A stretch of 64,000 bases of DNA, from NCBI RefSeq assembly GCF_015160855.1, contig NZ_CP063373.1:3348001-3412000 (forward strand), in the 5' to 3' direction. How positions within the stretch are numbered: the stretch's first letter is position 1; each line of letters starts with the position of its first letter. Origin of the DNA: Streptomyces ferrugineus. GTDB lineage: Bacteria > Actinomycetota > Actinomycetes > Streptomycetales > Streptomycetaceae. Of the stretch, positions 35,503 through 43,587 are shown in pieces. Made by a program: the position numbers and the translations under genes. The notes below the pieces were generated by a model. That model saw only the letters and a list, made by a program, of their open reading frames with translations, searched no databases and was not told the DNA's origin.

Positions 35503-36155
35503 ACTCCCTCCGTATGAACGCCGGTTCGCTCACCGTGCTGGTCATCGCGAAGGAGCCGGTGCCCGGCCGGGTCAAGACCCGCCTCACCCCGCCGTACACC
35601 CCGCGGGAGGCCGCCGCCCTGGCCGAGGCCGCCCTGACCGACACGCTCCACACCGTGCTCCGGGTCCCCGCCCGGCGCCGGATCCTCGTCCTCGACGGCA
35701 CCCCCGGCCCCTGGCTGCCGCCCGGCTTCGAGGTCGTGCCCCAGACGTCCGGCGGCCTCGACGAGCGCATCGCCGCCGCCTTCGAACTCTGCGACGCCGG
35801 CCCGGCGTTGCTGGTCGGCATGGACACCCCGCAGTTCACCGCCGACCTGCTGGCCGAGGTCGGCCGCGACGGGTACGACGCCTGGTTCGGCCCGGCCGCC
35901 GACGGCGGATTCTGGGCCCTGGGCCTGACGGACCCGTCCCGCGCCGGGGCCCTCGTGCGGGGCGTCCCGATGTCCACCGACCGCACCGGGGCCCTGCAAC
36001 GCCGCAGGCTCACGGAGGCGGGGCTGACGGTCCGTGACCTGCCGCCGCTGCGTGACGTGGACACCGCCGCCGACGCCGCCTCGGTGGTCGCCGGCTGCCC
36101 GCCCGGATCCCGCTTCGCCGCCGCCATGGCCCGGCTCGCGGAGCCCGTCCGATGA
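35499..36155 (+). CDS. DUF2064 (TIGR04282-like) nucleotidyl/glycosyltransferase-fold protein
   Basis: A 218-residue protein of the DUF2064 family, related to GT-A nucleotidyltransferases. It shows the conserved VIAKEPVPGRVKTRL (residues 13-27), DERIAAAFEL, LVGMDTPQF and DAWFGPAADGGFWALGL. Family members often occur next to GT2 genes, and the pair has been linked to sugar activation or arsenosugar-type chemistry in some bacteria, so the reaction here stays open. ATG at 35499 overlaps the GT2 stop. GGGAGG lies about 8 nt upstream. A second ATG at 35514 is possible. Confidence 0.85.
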   Translation: MNSLRMNAGSLTVLVIAKEPVPGRVKTRLTPPYTPREAAALAEAALTDTLHTVLRVPARRRILVLDGTPGPWLPPGFEVVPQTSGGLDERIAAAFELCDAGPALLVGMDTPQFTADLLAEVGRDGYDAWFGPAADGGFWALGLTDPSRAGALVRGVPMSTDRTGALQRRRLTEAGLTVRDLPPLRDVDTAADAASVVAGCPPGSRFAAAMARLAEPVR

Positions 36156-36235
36156 GCGGCACGGCGCACGGGACGCGCACAGCCGTCGCCGGGCGGACCG
36201 AGCCGGCGCAGCGAACCAGGCCGGAGGAGAACCTC

Positions 36236-37075
36236 GTGCACGCCACGCTGCCCTCCCATCTCCAGCGGCCCGCGCACGCGGAGCGCACCGACCGCCGCAC
36301 GCCCGTCGACGCGGGCAGGCCCTGGACGGACGACCCCTACGACCGGGCCCTGCGCACCGGCCGCGGCCCGCTGTACCTGCGCCGCATGGCACCGCACACC
36401 GACGGGGCGGCCGAACTGCTGCCGCTGGACGTGGAGCGCTTCTGCGCCCCGCCCGACGCCGCCGACACCCGTGTGCTGCACCAATGCACCGGCCCCGTCC
36501 TGGACGTCGGCTGCGGTCCGGGACGCCTGGTGGCCGCCCTGGCGGACCGGGGGATGACGGCGCTCGGCGTGGACGTCAGCCAGGCCGCCGTCGCCCTGAC
36601 CCGCCGCCGAGGCGGAGCCGCCCTGCAGTGCTCCGTCTTCGACCCGCTGCCCAGAGAAGGCCGCTGGGACACGGTCCTGCTGATGGACGGCAACATCGGC
36701 ATCGGGGGCGACCCGACGGCGCTGCTCGCCCGCCTGCGTGAGCTGCTCCGCCCCGGCGGGTGCCTGCTGGCCGAGGCCGCGCCGCAGGACGTGGACGAAC
36801 GCCTCACCGTCCGCGTCGAGGACGCCCACGGCCGTCACGGACGCCCCTTTCCCTGGGCCCGCGTCGGCACCACCGCCCTGCTGCACGCCGCCGACGCCAC
36901 CGGATGGATCCTCACCGGCCGGTGGACGACCGACGACCGCCCCTTCCTCGAACTCCGCCGCCCGAACGCGGAGTTCGACGCCGGAGGTCCCCTGCGACGC
37001 GGAGGGGCCGCACGCCCCGCACGCCCCGGAGGGACCGTACGACCCACGCCCCACGGAGGGCCGCACCGCCCATGA
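36236..37075 (+). CDS. SAM-dependent methyltransferase
   Basis: A class I methyltransferase with the SAM loop VLDVGCGPGRLVAALADRG in the first third of the protein, followed by the acidic GVDVSQAAV strand and LLMDGNIGIGG. The start is uncertain: the GTG at 36236 has a near-perfect GGAGGAG (36223-36229) 7 nt upstream and gives 279 residues; an ATG at 36152 overlaps the previous stop (ATGA) but would add 28 low-complexity residues. The substrate is not evident; a lipid-linked or sugar intermediate fits the operon. It is coupled by ATGA overlap to the GT87-like gene. Confidence 0.82.
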   Translation: MHATLPSHLQRPAHAERTDRRTPVDAGRPWTDDPYDRALRTGRGPLYLRRMAPHTDGAAELLPLDVERFCAPPDAADTRVLHQCTGPVLDVGCGPGRLVAALADRGMTALGVDVSQAAVALTRRRGGAALQCSVFDPLPREGRWDTVLLMDGNIGIGGDPTALLARLRELLRPGGCLLAEAAPQDVDERLTVRVEDAHGRHGRPFPWARVGTTALLHAADATGWILTGRWTTDDRPFLELRRPNAEFDAGGPLRRGGAARPARPGGTVRPTPHGGPHRP

Positions 37076-38559
37076 CCGACGTCGCCGCCTCGCACCGGCA
37101 GCAGCACCCCGGGCCCGACGCCGCACCCCCGTCCCCGCGCCCCTCCGCACGGAGTGCTCGCCTCCGCGTCGCCGTGATCGCGGCCCTGCTCGCCGCCCTG
37201 ACCGCCGTTGTCGTCGGCACCCTCCAGGCCGGCGACACCGGCCGCCTGCTGGCCGGATACGGCGTCGCCTGGGCCCTGTTCGCCGCCGCCGTGTGGGCCG
37301 TACGCAAGGTCCCGGCCCGTGCCGCGACCGTCCTCGTCCTCGTCGGCTCGGCCGCGATCGCCCTGGCCGGGCTCACCGCGCAGCCGCGCACCAGCAACGA
37401 CATGTACCGCTACGCCTGGGACGGCCGCGTCCAGGCCGCGGGGATCTCCCCCTACGCCCACCCGCCCGCCGCACCCGAACTCGCCCATCTGCGCGACCCG
37501 TGGCTGTTCCCCACACAGGAAGCCTGCGAGGGCTCGGGGCTCACCCACATGAGCAGCGGCCTGTGCGTCCGTATGAACCGGCCCGCCGTCCCCACCATCT
37601 ACCCCCCGGTCGCCGAGGGCTGGTACCTCGCCGTGCACACGCTGTCCCCGCCGGACAGCCGCCACAAGCCGCTCCAGGTCGGCGGCGCCGTCCTCGCCTT
37701 CGGCACGACCCTCGCCCTGCTCCACGTCCTGCGCCGGCGCGGCGACCCCCGGCGCGCCCCGGCCCGGGCCGCGCTGTGGGCCTGGTGCCCGGCGGTCACC
37801 CTGGAAGCGGTCAACAACGCCCACATCGACACCCTCGGCGTCCTGTTCGTCGTCCTCGCGCTCGGCACCGCCACCGCGGGGACCCGCCGTGGCGCACTGC
37901 TCGGCGCCGCGATCGCGGTGAAGCTGCTGCCCGTCCTCGCCCTGCCCGGCGCACTGTCCGGACAGCGCGGCCCGGCCCGCGTCCTGCGCGTCGCCGCGGC
38001 CGCCGTCGCCGTCGTGGCCCTCGCGTACCTGCCCTACGTCGTGGCCTCCGGCGCGGGCGTCCTCGGCTACCTGCCCGGTTACCTCCACGAGGAGGGCTAC
38101 GAACCCGGCCACGTACGCCGCTTCGCCCTGCTGCGGCTCCTGCTGCCGGACGCGGCCGCCGGAGTGACCGCGGCCGCGCTGCTGGCGCTGACCGGCCTGT
38201 ACGTGTGGTGGCGCGGGGACCCGGCCCGGCCCTGGCGCGGCGCCCTGCTGCTCACGGGCGTCGCCCTGCTGCTCTTCTCCCCGAACTACCCCTGGTACTC
38301 CCTGCTCGTGATCGCCCTCGTGGCCCTGGACGGCCGCTGGGAATGGCTGGCCGTCAGCCTCGCCGGCACCGCCCTCTACCTCGTCGGCGGCCTCCTGCCC
38401 GGCTTCCCCCTCCAGGCCTGGGCCTACGGCACCGCGGCCATCGTGATCGCGGCCGGCGCCTGGCTGCGCTTGGGTGGGGCACGCCGGATCCGGGTGCGCG
38501 GCAGCAGCCGCTCGACCGCTCGTTCCTGGGGCCGGACGCGGGCCGATCAGGGGTGCTGA
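37072..38559 (+). CDS. GT87/GT-C-like polyprenol-phosphate mannosyltransferase
   Basis: A 495-residue integral membrane GT-C type glycosyltransferase with about 12 TM segments. The first outside loop has the catalytic-type NDMYRYAWDGRVQAAGISPY, the signature of DUF2029/MptB-like mannosyltransferases that use polyprenyl-phosphate mannose on the outer face of the membrane. Further conserved-looking parts are TIYPPVAEG, AVNNAHIDTLG and LLFSPNYPWY. Together with the upstream GT2, DUF2064 and methyltransferase genes it suggests assembly of a modified cell-envelope glycan. The ATG at 37072 overlaps the methyltransferase stop and has GGAGGG upstream. The C-terminal 20 residues are Arg/Ser-rich. Confidence 0.85.
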   Translation: MTDVAASHRQQHPGPDAAPPSPRPSARSARLRVAVIAALLAALTAVVVGTLQAGDTGRLLAGYGVAWALFAAAVWAVRKVPARAATVLVLVGSAAIALAGLTAQPRTSNDMYRYAWDGRVQAAGISPYAHPPAAPELAHLRDPWLFPTQEACEGSGLTHMSSGLCVRMNRPAVPTIYPPVAEGWYLAVHTLSPPDSRHKPLQVGGAVLAFGTTLALLHVLRRRGDPRRAPARAALWAWCPAVTLEAVNNAHIDTLGVLFVVLALGTATAGTRRGALLGAAIAVKLLPVLALPGALSGQRGPARVLRVAAAAVAVVALAYLPYVVASGAGVLGYLPGYLHEEGYEPGHVRRFALLRLLLPDAAAGVTAAALLALTGLYVWWRGDPARPWRGALLLTGVALLLFSPNYPWYSLLVIALVALDGRWEWLAVSLAGTALYLVGGLLPGFPLQAWAYGTAAIVIAAGAWLRLGGARRIRVRGSSRSTARSWGRTRADQGC

Positions 38560-38576
38560 AGCTCCGCCCGGACCGG

Positions 38577-39788
38577 TCAGGGCCGTGGGTCGGGTACCGC
38601 CGCGTCCGGCTTGCTGACCTTCGGGCGGTCGCGGTCGCCCGCGCGCAGGACGCCCGCGAAGATGGCGAGTCCGGACGCCAGCAGGGTGACCAGGCAGAAC
38701 GACACCATCAGGCTGGTCGCCTGGGCGATCCCGCCGATCGCGCTCGGGGCGATCAGACCCGAGGTGTACGTGATCGTCGCGACACCCGCGATGGCCAGCG
38801 AGGGGTTGGGGCCGCTGCGGCCCGCCGCCGCGAAGCACAGCGGCACGACCACGGCGATGCCCAGACCCAGCAGCGCGAACCCGGTCATCGCCAGGGCCGG
38901 CCGGTCCGACACGACGATGAGCAGCCCGCCGAGGGTGGCGAGGATTCCGCTGAACCGGACCGTGCGCACCGCGCCGTAACGGTCCACCACCTTGTCGCCG
39001 GCGAGCCGGGCGATCGCCATGGTGAGCGTGAAGCCGGTCGTGCAGGCCGCCGCGAGACCGGCCGAGGTGTCGAGCTGGTCCCGGAGATACACCGCCGACC
39101 AGTCCAGGCTCGCGCCCTCCGCGAAGACCGCACAGAACCCGACCGCGCCGATGAGCAGCGCGGACCTGGGCGGCAGCGCGAACCGGGGCGGCGGCTCCTC
39201 GTCCTCGGCGGGCTGCAGGTCGAGCACCCACCGGCAGGCCGCCACCCCGAGAAGCGTGAGCGTCACCGCCGCGAGCGCGTGGTGCAGCCGGGCGTCCGAG
39301 CCCAGGTGCGCCGCGAGCGTGCCGGCCGCCGAGCCGGTCAGGGCGCCCGCGCTCCACATGCCGTGCAGGCCCGACATGATCGACCGGTCGAGGCGGTTCT
39401 CGACCTCGACGCCGAGCGCGTTCATCGCCACGTCCGCCATGCCCGCCGTGGCGCCGTAGACGAACAGGGCCAGGCACAGGGTCAGCAGGTTGGGGGCCAG
39501 GGAGGGCAGGATCAGGGCGAGCGTCCACAGGGCGATCAGTCCGCGCAGGGCGTTCCGGGCGCCGAAGCGGTGGCTGATGCTGCCGGCCAGCGGCATCGCC
39601 AGGGACGCGCCGAGCGCGGGGAAGGCGAGCGCGAGGCCCAACTGCCCGGCGCTGACCCCGGCATGGTCCTGGATCCACGGCACGCGCGTCGCGAACGAGC
39701 CGGTCACGGCACCGTGCACGGCGAAGACGGCGCCCACGGCGTACCGGGCACGCCTGACTTCGCGCAGGTCGTAGACCATCCCACTCAT
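38577..39788 (-). CDS. MFS transporter
   Basis: A 403-residue 12-TM major facilitator of the fucose-permease/YbjJ-like branch (opening RYAVGAVFAVHGAVTGSFATRVPWIQD, which resembles that branch). Loops with SHRFGARNALRG after TM2 and DKVVDRYGAVRTVR in the middle are the repeated A-motifs. The substrate is probably a sugar or small polar compound. It is divergent from a ROK-type regulator, and a strong inverted repeat lies between them, so it is the likely target of that repressor. ATG at 39788; an internal ATG three codons on is possible. It converges on the GT87-like gene with an 18-bp gap. Confidence 0.88.
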   Translation of the reverse strand: MSGMVYDLREVRRARYAVGAVFAVHGAVTGSFATRVPWIQDHAGVSAGQLGLALAFPALGASLAMPLAGSISHRFGARNALRGLIALWTLALILPSLAPNLLTLCLALFVYGATAGMADVAMNALGVEVENRLDRSIMSGLHGMWSAGALTGSAAGTLAAHLGSDARLHHALAAVTLTLLGVAACRWVLDLQPAEDEEPPPRFALPPRSALLIGAVGFCAVFAEGASLDWSAVYLRDQLDTSAGLAAACTTGFTLTMAIARLAGDKVVDRYGAVRTVRFSGILATLGGLLIVVSDRPALAMTGFALLGLGIAVVVPLCFAAAGRSGPNPSLAIAGVATITYTSGLIAPSAIGGIAQATSLMVSFCLVTLLASGLAIFAGVLRAGDRDRPKVSKPDAAVPDPRP

Positions 39789-39834
39789 TGTGCGGCCCCT
39801 CCGGTCCTCGCTCTGTGCTCGGGTCGGGCGTAAA

Positions 39835-39857
39835 CTATCAGGGACCCTGCCTGATAG
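39835..39857. promoter_or_regulatory. Inverted repeat operator between MFS and ROK genes
   Basis: CTATCAGG (39835-39842) and CCTGATAG (39850-39857) are perfect 8-bp half sites separated by 7 bp. The dyad is the only AT-rich island in the 150-bp divergent gap and lies 47 bp from the MFS start codon. Autoregulated repression of both genes by the ROK protein is the simplest reading. Confidence 0.7.
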
Positions 39858-39938
39858 ATAGGGGATTTCCGGGCCGGTGGTCGCTGCCGAACTCCCGGCC
39901 GCGTACGGCCCGGCCCCGCCATCTGGAAGGATCCCGGC

Positions 39939-41213
39939 ATGCCCGCATCCCCGAGCACCGCCCGGGCCATCAACGACCGGCTCGCCCTACGACTGCTCCA
40001 GCAGGAGGGTCCGTTGACGGCGGGTCAGCTCAAGCAGCTGACCGGACTGTCCCGGCCGACCGTCGCCGACCTCGTCGACCGCCTCACGGACGCCGGCCTG
40101 ATAGCGGTCGTCGGCGAGGCCGGCGAGCAGCGGCGCGGGCCGAACGCCAAGCTGTACGGCATCGTCGCCGACCTCGCCCAGCTGGCGGCGCTGGACGTCC
40201 GTACCGAGGGCCTCTCCGTGGTCGTGTCCGACCTGGTCGGGGCCGTGCTCGCCGAGGCGTCGGTGCCGATCGCCGGTGACAGCGGGACCGGGCCCGCCGT
40301 GGAGCAGGCGGTGACGCTGGTGGAACGGGTCGTGAAGGAGGCGGGGGCGGACCGGCTCCACACGGTGGGCATAGGCGCCCCGGGCCTGATCGACCCGGCG
40401 AGCGGTGAGCTGCGTGACTCCACCGGCCTGCCGGAATGGCACCGCCGCCTGGTCGCGACGCTTCAGGAACGGCTCCCCGAGGCCCGCGTCACCGTCGAGA
40501 ACGAGACCAACCTCGCCGCCCTCGCCGAACAGCGCGACGGCGTCGCCCGCGACCGGGACACCTTCGTCCTGCTGTGGCTGGGCCATGGCACCGGCGCGGC
40601 CGTGGTCCTCGACGGCGCCCTGCGCCGCGGCGCCTCCGGCGGCACCGGCGAGATCGGGTTCCTGCCGGTGCCGGGGACGGTGGGGCTGCCGTCGGCGGTG
40701 GACTGCGAGGGCGGGTTCCACTCACTGGCCGGGTCGGCGGGGATCGTGGAGCTGGCGGGGGCGTACGGGTTCACCGTCGAGGGCGCGTCCGTGCGCGAGC
40801 CCGTTGCCGCGGAGGTGGTGGGGGAGGCGGTGGCGCTGGTCGCGGAGGCGAGCGGCGGGGAAGCGGGAGGTGGCCCGCCGGACCCCGACGGTCCGACGGC
40901 CGCAGCAGCGCCCGTCCCCCGTGACGCGGCCTCCGCCGCCCGCTTCCTCGACGCCCTCGCCGACCGCCTCGCCATCGGTGTCGCCTCCGTCGTCGCCATC
41001 CTCGACCCTGGCTGTGTGGTCCTCGGCGGGGAGGTCGGACAGGCCGGCGGGGAGCCGCTGGCCGCACGGGTGGAGGAGCGGATCCGCCGGATGTCACCGC
41101 TCGCCACCGTCGTACGGCCCAGCGGCCTGGGCGGCGGCGCCGTCCTGCGTGGGGCACTGCTCACGGCGCGCGACGCGGCCCAGGAGGAGCTGTTCGCGCC
41201 GCCCGACCGCTGA
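39939..41213 (+). CDS. ROK-family transcriptional regulator
   Basis: A 424-residue regulator: N-terminal winged helix (LTAGQLKQLTGLSRPTVADLVDRL, about residues 26-49) and a ROK kinase-like sugar domain. The ROK core includes LHTVGIGAPGLID, VENETNLAALAE and the GHGTGAAVVLDG phosphate-type loop. The usual zinc-binding Cys cluster (CxCGxxGCxE) is replaced by a shorter segment with a single Cys (SAVDCEGGFHSLAG), as in many actinobacterial ROK repressors. A Gly/Pro-rich insertion interrupts the end of the domain (about 298-325). It probably controls the divergent MFS gene in response to a sugar. Confidence 0.9.
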   Translation: MPASPSTARAINDRLALRLLQQEGPLTAGQLKQLTGLSRPTVADLVDRLTDAGLIAVVGEAGEQRRGPNAKLYGIVADLAQLAALDVRTEGLSVVVSDLVGAVLAEASVPIAGDSGTGPAVEQAVTLVERVVKEAGADRLHTVGIGAPGLIDPASGELRDSTGLPEWHRRLVATLQERLPEARVTVENETNLAALAEQRDGVARDRDTFVLLWLGHGTGAAVVLDGALRRGASGGTGEIGFLPVPGTVGLPSAVDCEGGFHSLAGSAGIVELAGAYGFTVEGASVREPVAAEVVGEAVALVAEASGGEAGGGPPDPDGPTAAAAPVPRDAASAARFLDALADRLAIGVASVVAILDPGCVVLGGEVGQAGGEPLAARVEERIRRMSPLATVVRPSGLGGGAVLRGALLTARDAAQEELFAPPDR

Positions 41214-41239
41214 CCGTCCCGGCAGAAGCCCCGGCCGTG

Positions 41240-41575
41240 CCGCGCATGATCGGTCAGTCGCCTCCCACCCCCCGGCCCCGCGGCTCCCCGGCCCGAGCAA
41301 CACCCGACTCGCGCTGCGAACCATTGGCTGGGCGCCTCGTCCACCCTGGGCTGTCGCTTTGGTGGGGGCGTGGGGCGGGTTGTGGGTCGTCGGTCGGTCG
41401 TCCTGCCTGCTCCTGGGCTGTCGCTTTGGTGGGGAGTCCTGAGGCGGGTCGTGAGTCGTCGGTCAGTCGCCCTTCCCGCCCTTGGACCGCCGCCCCGGCG
41501 GGAAGCCTCGGGGTCGGGCTGCGAGACGCCGGTCAGACGCCGCGACCACCCCCGGACCGCCGCCCCAGGAACTCC
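41240..41575. repeat. Degenerate ~70-bp tandem repeat downstream of the SDR gene
   Basis: Copies can be followed by GTCGGTCGGTCG (41389-41400), GTCGTCGGTCAGTCGCC (41456-41472) and ACGCCGGTCAGACGCC (41526-41541), and by CCTGGGCTGTCGCTTTGGTG at 41345 and 41412 (67-bp period). A shorter GGTCAGTCGCC stands at 41252. The right-hand copy overlaps the last codons of the SDR gene. The 319-bp gap 41214-41532 holds these repeats and no gene. Confidence 0.7.
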
Positions 41576-42288
41576 TCGAAGGTCCCCTTGCCCACGGCAT
41601 GCTCCGGTGCCAGATGGCCTCCCGAGCGGAAGCCCTGGTACCCCTTGCCCCACAGCGGCACCTTCACGACGAGTCGCTTGCGGCCGGTCGCCTTGAGGTA
41701 GGCGCGGGCCAGGGAGTCGAAGGTTCGCACCTCGGGGCCGCCCATGTCCTCGACCCGCCCCGCCGGAGCCGCCACGGCCAGCTCGGCGAGCCGGTCAGCG
41801 ACCTCCGCCACCTCGATGGGCTGGTCCTTCACATGGGCCGGGAGCAGCATGACCGGCAGCTTGGCCATGGCCCCCAGCACCCGCGCCACCAGGTCGTGGA
41901 ACTGCGTCGCACGCAGCACGGTCCAGCCCAGCCCCGACTCCTCGACCAACTGCTCCACGGCGAGCTTGGCCTTGTAGTAGCCGAACGGCACGCGGTCGAC
42001 GCCGACGATCGAGATGTAGACCAGATGCCGTACGGCCGCCCTCCGCGCCGCCGCGATCAGCTGCCGTGCCGCCTCCTCGTCCCCGCCACCCGGCGAGCTC
42101 GCGCAGTGCACGATCGTGTCCACGCCCGCCAGCGCCTCGTCCAGACCGGGACCGCCCTTGCGCAGATCGACGGCGTACGGCTGGGAGTGCCGGCTGAGCA
42201 CCCGCACCTCGTGCCCGTCCGCGCGCAGCCGCTCGGTGACGAGCCGGCCGAGCGTGCCGGTGCCGCCGGTCACCAGGATCGTGGTCAT
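41533..42288 (-). CDS. NAD(P)-binding epimerase-like protein (NmrA/SDR), partner of an ECF41 sigma factor
   Basis: A 251-residue atypical short-chain dehydrogenase. The dinucleotide loop is VTGGTGTLGRLV (residues 6-17). IVHCASSPGG and the active-site-like Tyr-Lys of GYYKAKLAVEQL follow, and the C-terminal part (FRSGGHLAPEHAVGKGTFEEF) resembles NmrA-like oxidoreductases. ECF41 sigma factors are regularly encoded beside a carboxymuconolactone decarboxylase, oxidoreductase or epimerase (the 'COE' partners); this gene lies 91 bp behind such a sigma gene, and a matching promoter lies between. It is therefore the likely target of that sigma factor. Confidence 0.87.
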   Translation of the reverse strand: MTTILVTGGTGTLGRLVTERLRADGHEVRVLSRHSQPYAVDLRKGGPGLDEALAGVDTIVHCASSPGGGDEEAARQLIAAARRAAVRHLVYISIVGVDRVPFGYYKAKLAVEQLVEESGLGWTVLRATQFHDLVARVLGAMAKLPVMLLPAHVKDQPIEVAEVADRLAELAVAAPAGRVEDMGGPEVRTFDSLARAYLKATGRKRLVVKVPLWGKGYQGFRSGGHLAPEHAVGKGTFEEFLGRRSGGGRGV

Positions 42289-42346
42289 GCTGTTCAGTCC
42301 CTTCGGGCGCCGGGCACTCCCGGTTGGAGCGCCCCTCGTCAGCTGA

Positions 42347-42374
42347 GACCGAGTACCCCGTGCGAAATGTGACA
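42347..42374 (-). promoter_or_regulatory. Candidate ECF41-dependent promoter
   Basis: On the minus strand TGTCACA (42374-42368) matches the published ECF41 -35 element exactly. CGGTC (42351-42347) follows a 16-bp spacer and is one inserted base away from the -10 consensus CGTC. It starts 6 bp past the sigma factor stop codon and points at the epimerase-like gene. Confidence 0.65.
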
Positions 42375-42379
42375 GCCCG

Positions 42380-43267
42380 CTATGCCCGCGCGAGCTGACG
42401 GCGTACGAAGTCCAGCTTGTCCGGGTTCATCACGGCCCGCGCATGCGTGATCAGGCCGTCCCGCAGCTCGAACGCCGCGACCCAGAGCAGCGTGTCCCCC
42501 GCCCACGCGGCCAGCGCGATCGCACCGTTGATCTCGACAGCCGCGACGTCCACGCCGGCCAGGAACTTCTGTGTCACGCCCAGCACGAAGCGGGACACCT
42601 TCTCACGGCCCTCGACCGGCCGCCGGGCCGCCGACACCTTGCCACCGCTGTCGCTCGACCAGACCACGTCGGCCGCCAGCAGCTTCTCCAGCCGGGCCAG
42701 ATCACCGTCCCGTGCCGCTGCGACGAAGGACGCGACGAGTTCCTCCTGCCGCTCGGGACTCGACTCGAACCGCGAGCGCGGCTCACCCACCCGCTGGACC
42801 GCCCGCCGGTAGAGCTGGCGGCAGTTCGCCTCGGTCAGCTCCAGCGCCTCGGCGATCTCCCGGTGGCCGTAACCGAACGCCTCCCGCAGCACGTACACCG
42901 CCCGCTCGGTCGGTGTGAGCCGCTCCAGGAGCACCAGCATCGCCAGGGACACGGCGTCCCGCTGCTCGGCGGACTCCAGCGGCCCCAGCGTGCCGTCCGA
43001 GGTGATCACCGGCTCCGGCAGCCAGGGGCCCACGTACTGCTCGCGCCGGGCCCTCGCGGAGGTCAGCCGGCTCAGGCAGAGGTTGGTGACGACCTTGGCG
43101 AGCCAGGCCGCCGGATGCTCGATCCCGTCGCGGTCGGCGCCGCTGAAACGCAGATACGCGTCCTGGACGGTGTCCTCGGCCTCCTCGGCGGAGCCGAGCA
43201 TGCGATACGCGAGGCCGAACAGCCGGGAACGGTGGGTCTCGAACTCTTCGGCGATCGCGGTCGTCAT
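42380..43267 (-). CDS. sigJ: ECF41-type RNA polymerase sigma factor (SigJ-like)
   Basis: A 295-residue extracytoplasmic-function sigma factor with sigma-2 (about residues 8-75, SAEEAEDTVQDAYLRF) and sigma-4 (about 115-165, ALELTEANCRQLYRRAV). A SnoaL-like C-terminal domain follows and in ECF41 proteins acts as a built-in regulator. The family's diagnostic WLPEP (in VGPWLPEPV, linker) and a DGGGK-like SDSGGKVSAA in the C-terminal domain are both present. No anti-sigma gene is needed or seen. The ATG at 43267 has GGGTGAGGGC upstream and is preferred over an ATG 57 bp earlier. The upstream region contains a chitinase-type promoter that may drive it. Confidence 0.9.
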   Translation of the reverse strand: MTTAIAEEFETHRSRLFGLAYRMLGSAEEAEDTVQDAYLRFSGADRDGIEHPAAWLAKVVTNLCLSRLTSARARREQYVGPWLPEPVITSDGTLGPLESAEQRDAVSLAMLVLLERLTPTERAVYVLREAFGYGHREIAEALELTEANCRQLYRRAVQRVGEPRSRFESSPERQEELVASFVAAARDGDLARLEKLLAADVVWSSDSGGKVSAARRPVEGREKVSRFVLGVTQKFLAGVDVAAVEINGAIALAAWAGDTLLWVAAFELRDGLITHARAVMNPDKLDFVRRQLARA

Positions 43268-43400
43268 GCCCTCACCCTGCCAGAGCGCCGTCGGCACGAA
43301 GGTGGGGGACCCGGCGGCGGGCAAGGGCCGTCGTCACCGCCGCCGGGTCGTCTGCGGGGGCTCCACTGGAAGAGGGGTCCGAGGACGAGGAGGTTCCCGC

Positions 43401-43443
43401 ACCCTAGAGAGGACTAGACCACAGCGTCAATAGGTACGGACCA
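43401..43443 (-). promoter_or_regulatory. Chitinase-type promoter with DasR-like site, orphan
   Basis: Minus strand: TTGACG (43430-43425), 18-bp spacer and TAGGGT (43406-43401). Two 12-bp direct repeats TGGTCCGTACCT (43443-43432) and TGGTCTAGTCCT (43421-43410) overlap it. The second resembles the DasR operator (13 of 16 bases over 43408-43423). Layout and sequence are nearly the same as at the real chitinase promoter at 61052-61092, yet the first gene downstream is the ECF41 sigma gene, 134 bp away. Confidence 0.7.
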
Positions 43444-43587
43444 GCATCAATGCCATTTCCATGGAAGGCAGTTGGGTGCGCCGGGGGCGGCCGTGGAAGT
43501 CCAGCGAGGGAGCCTGTGAGGCAACCCACACCCTTCGCCTGTATGGACATCGATCAGGCGTGGCACACTGGCCCTGTACCAGAAGCA

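Noticed and set aside
36835..39678. 947-codon frame on the minus strand, one of the longest in the window
   Set aside because: Runs across the methyltransferase, GT87-like and MFS genes in the wrong phase; Gly/Arg-rich and without any motif.
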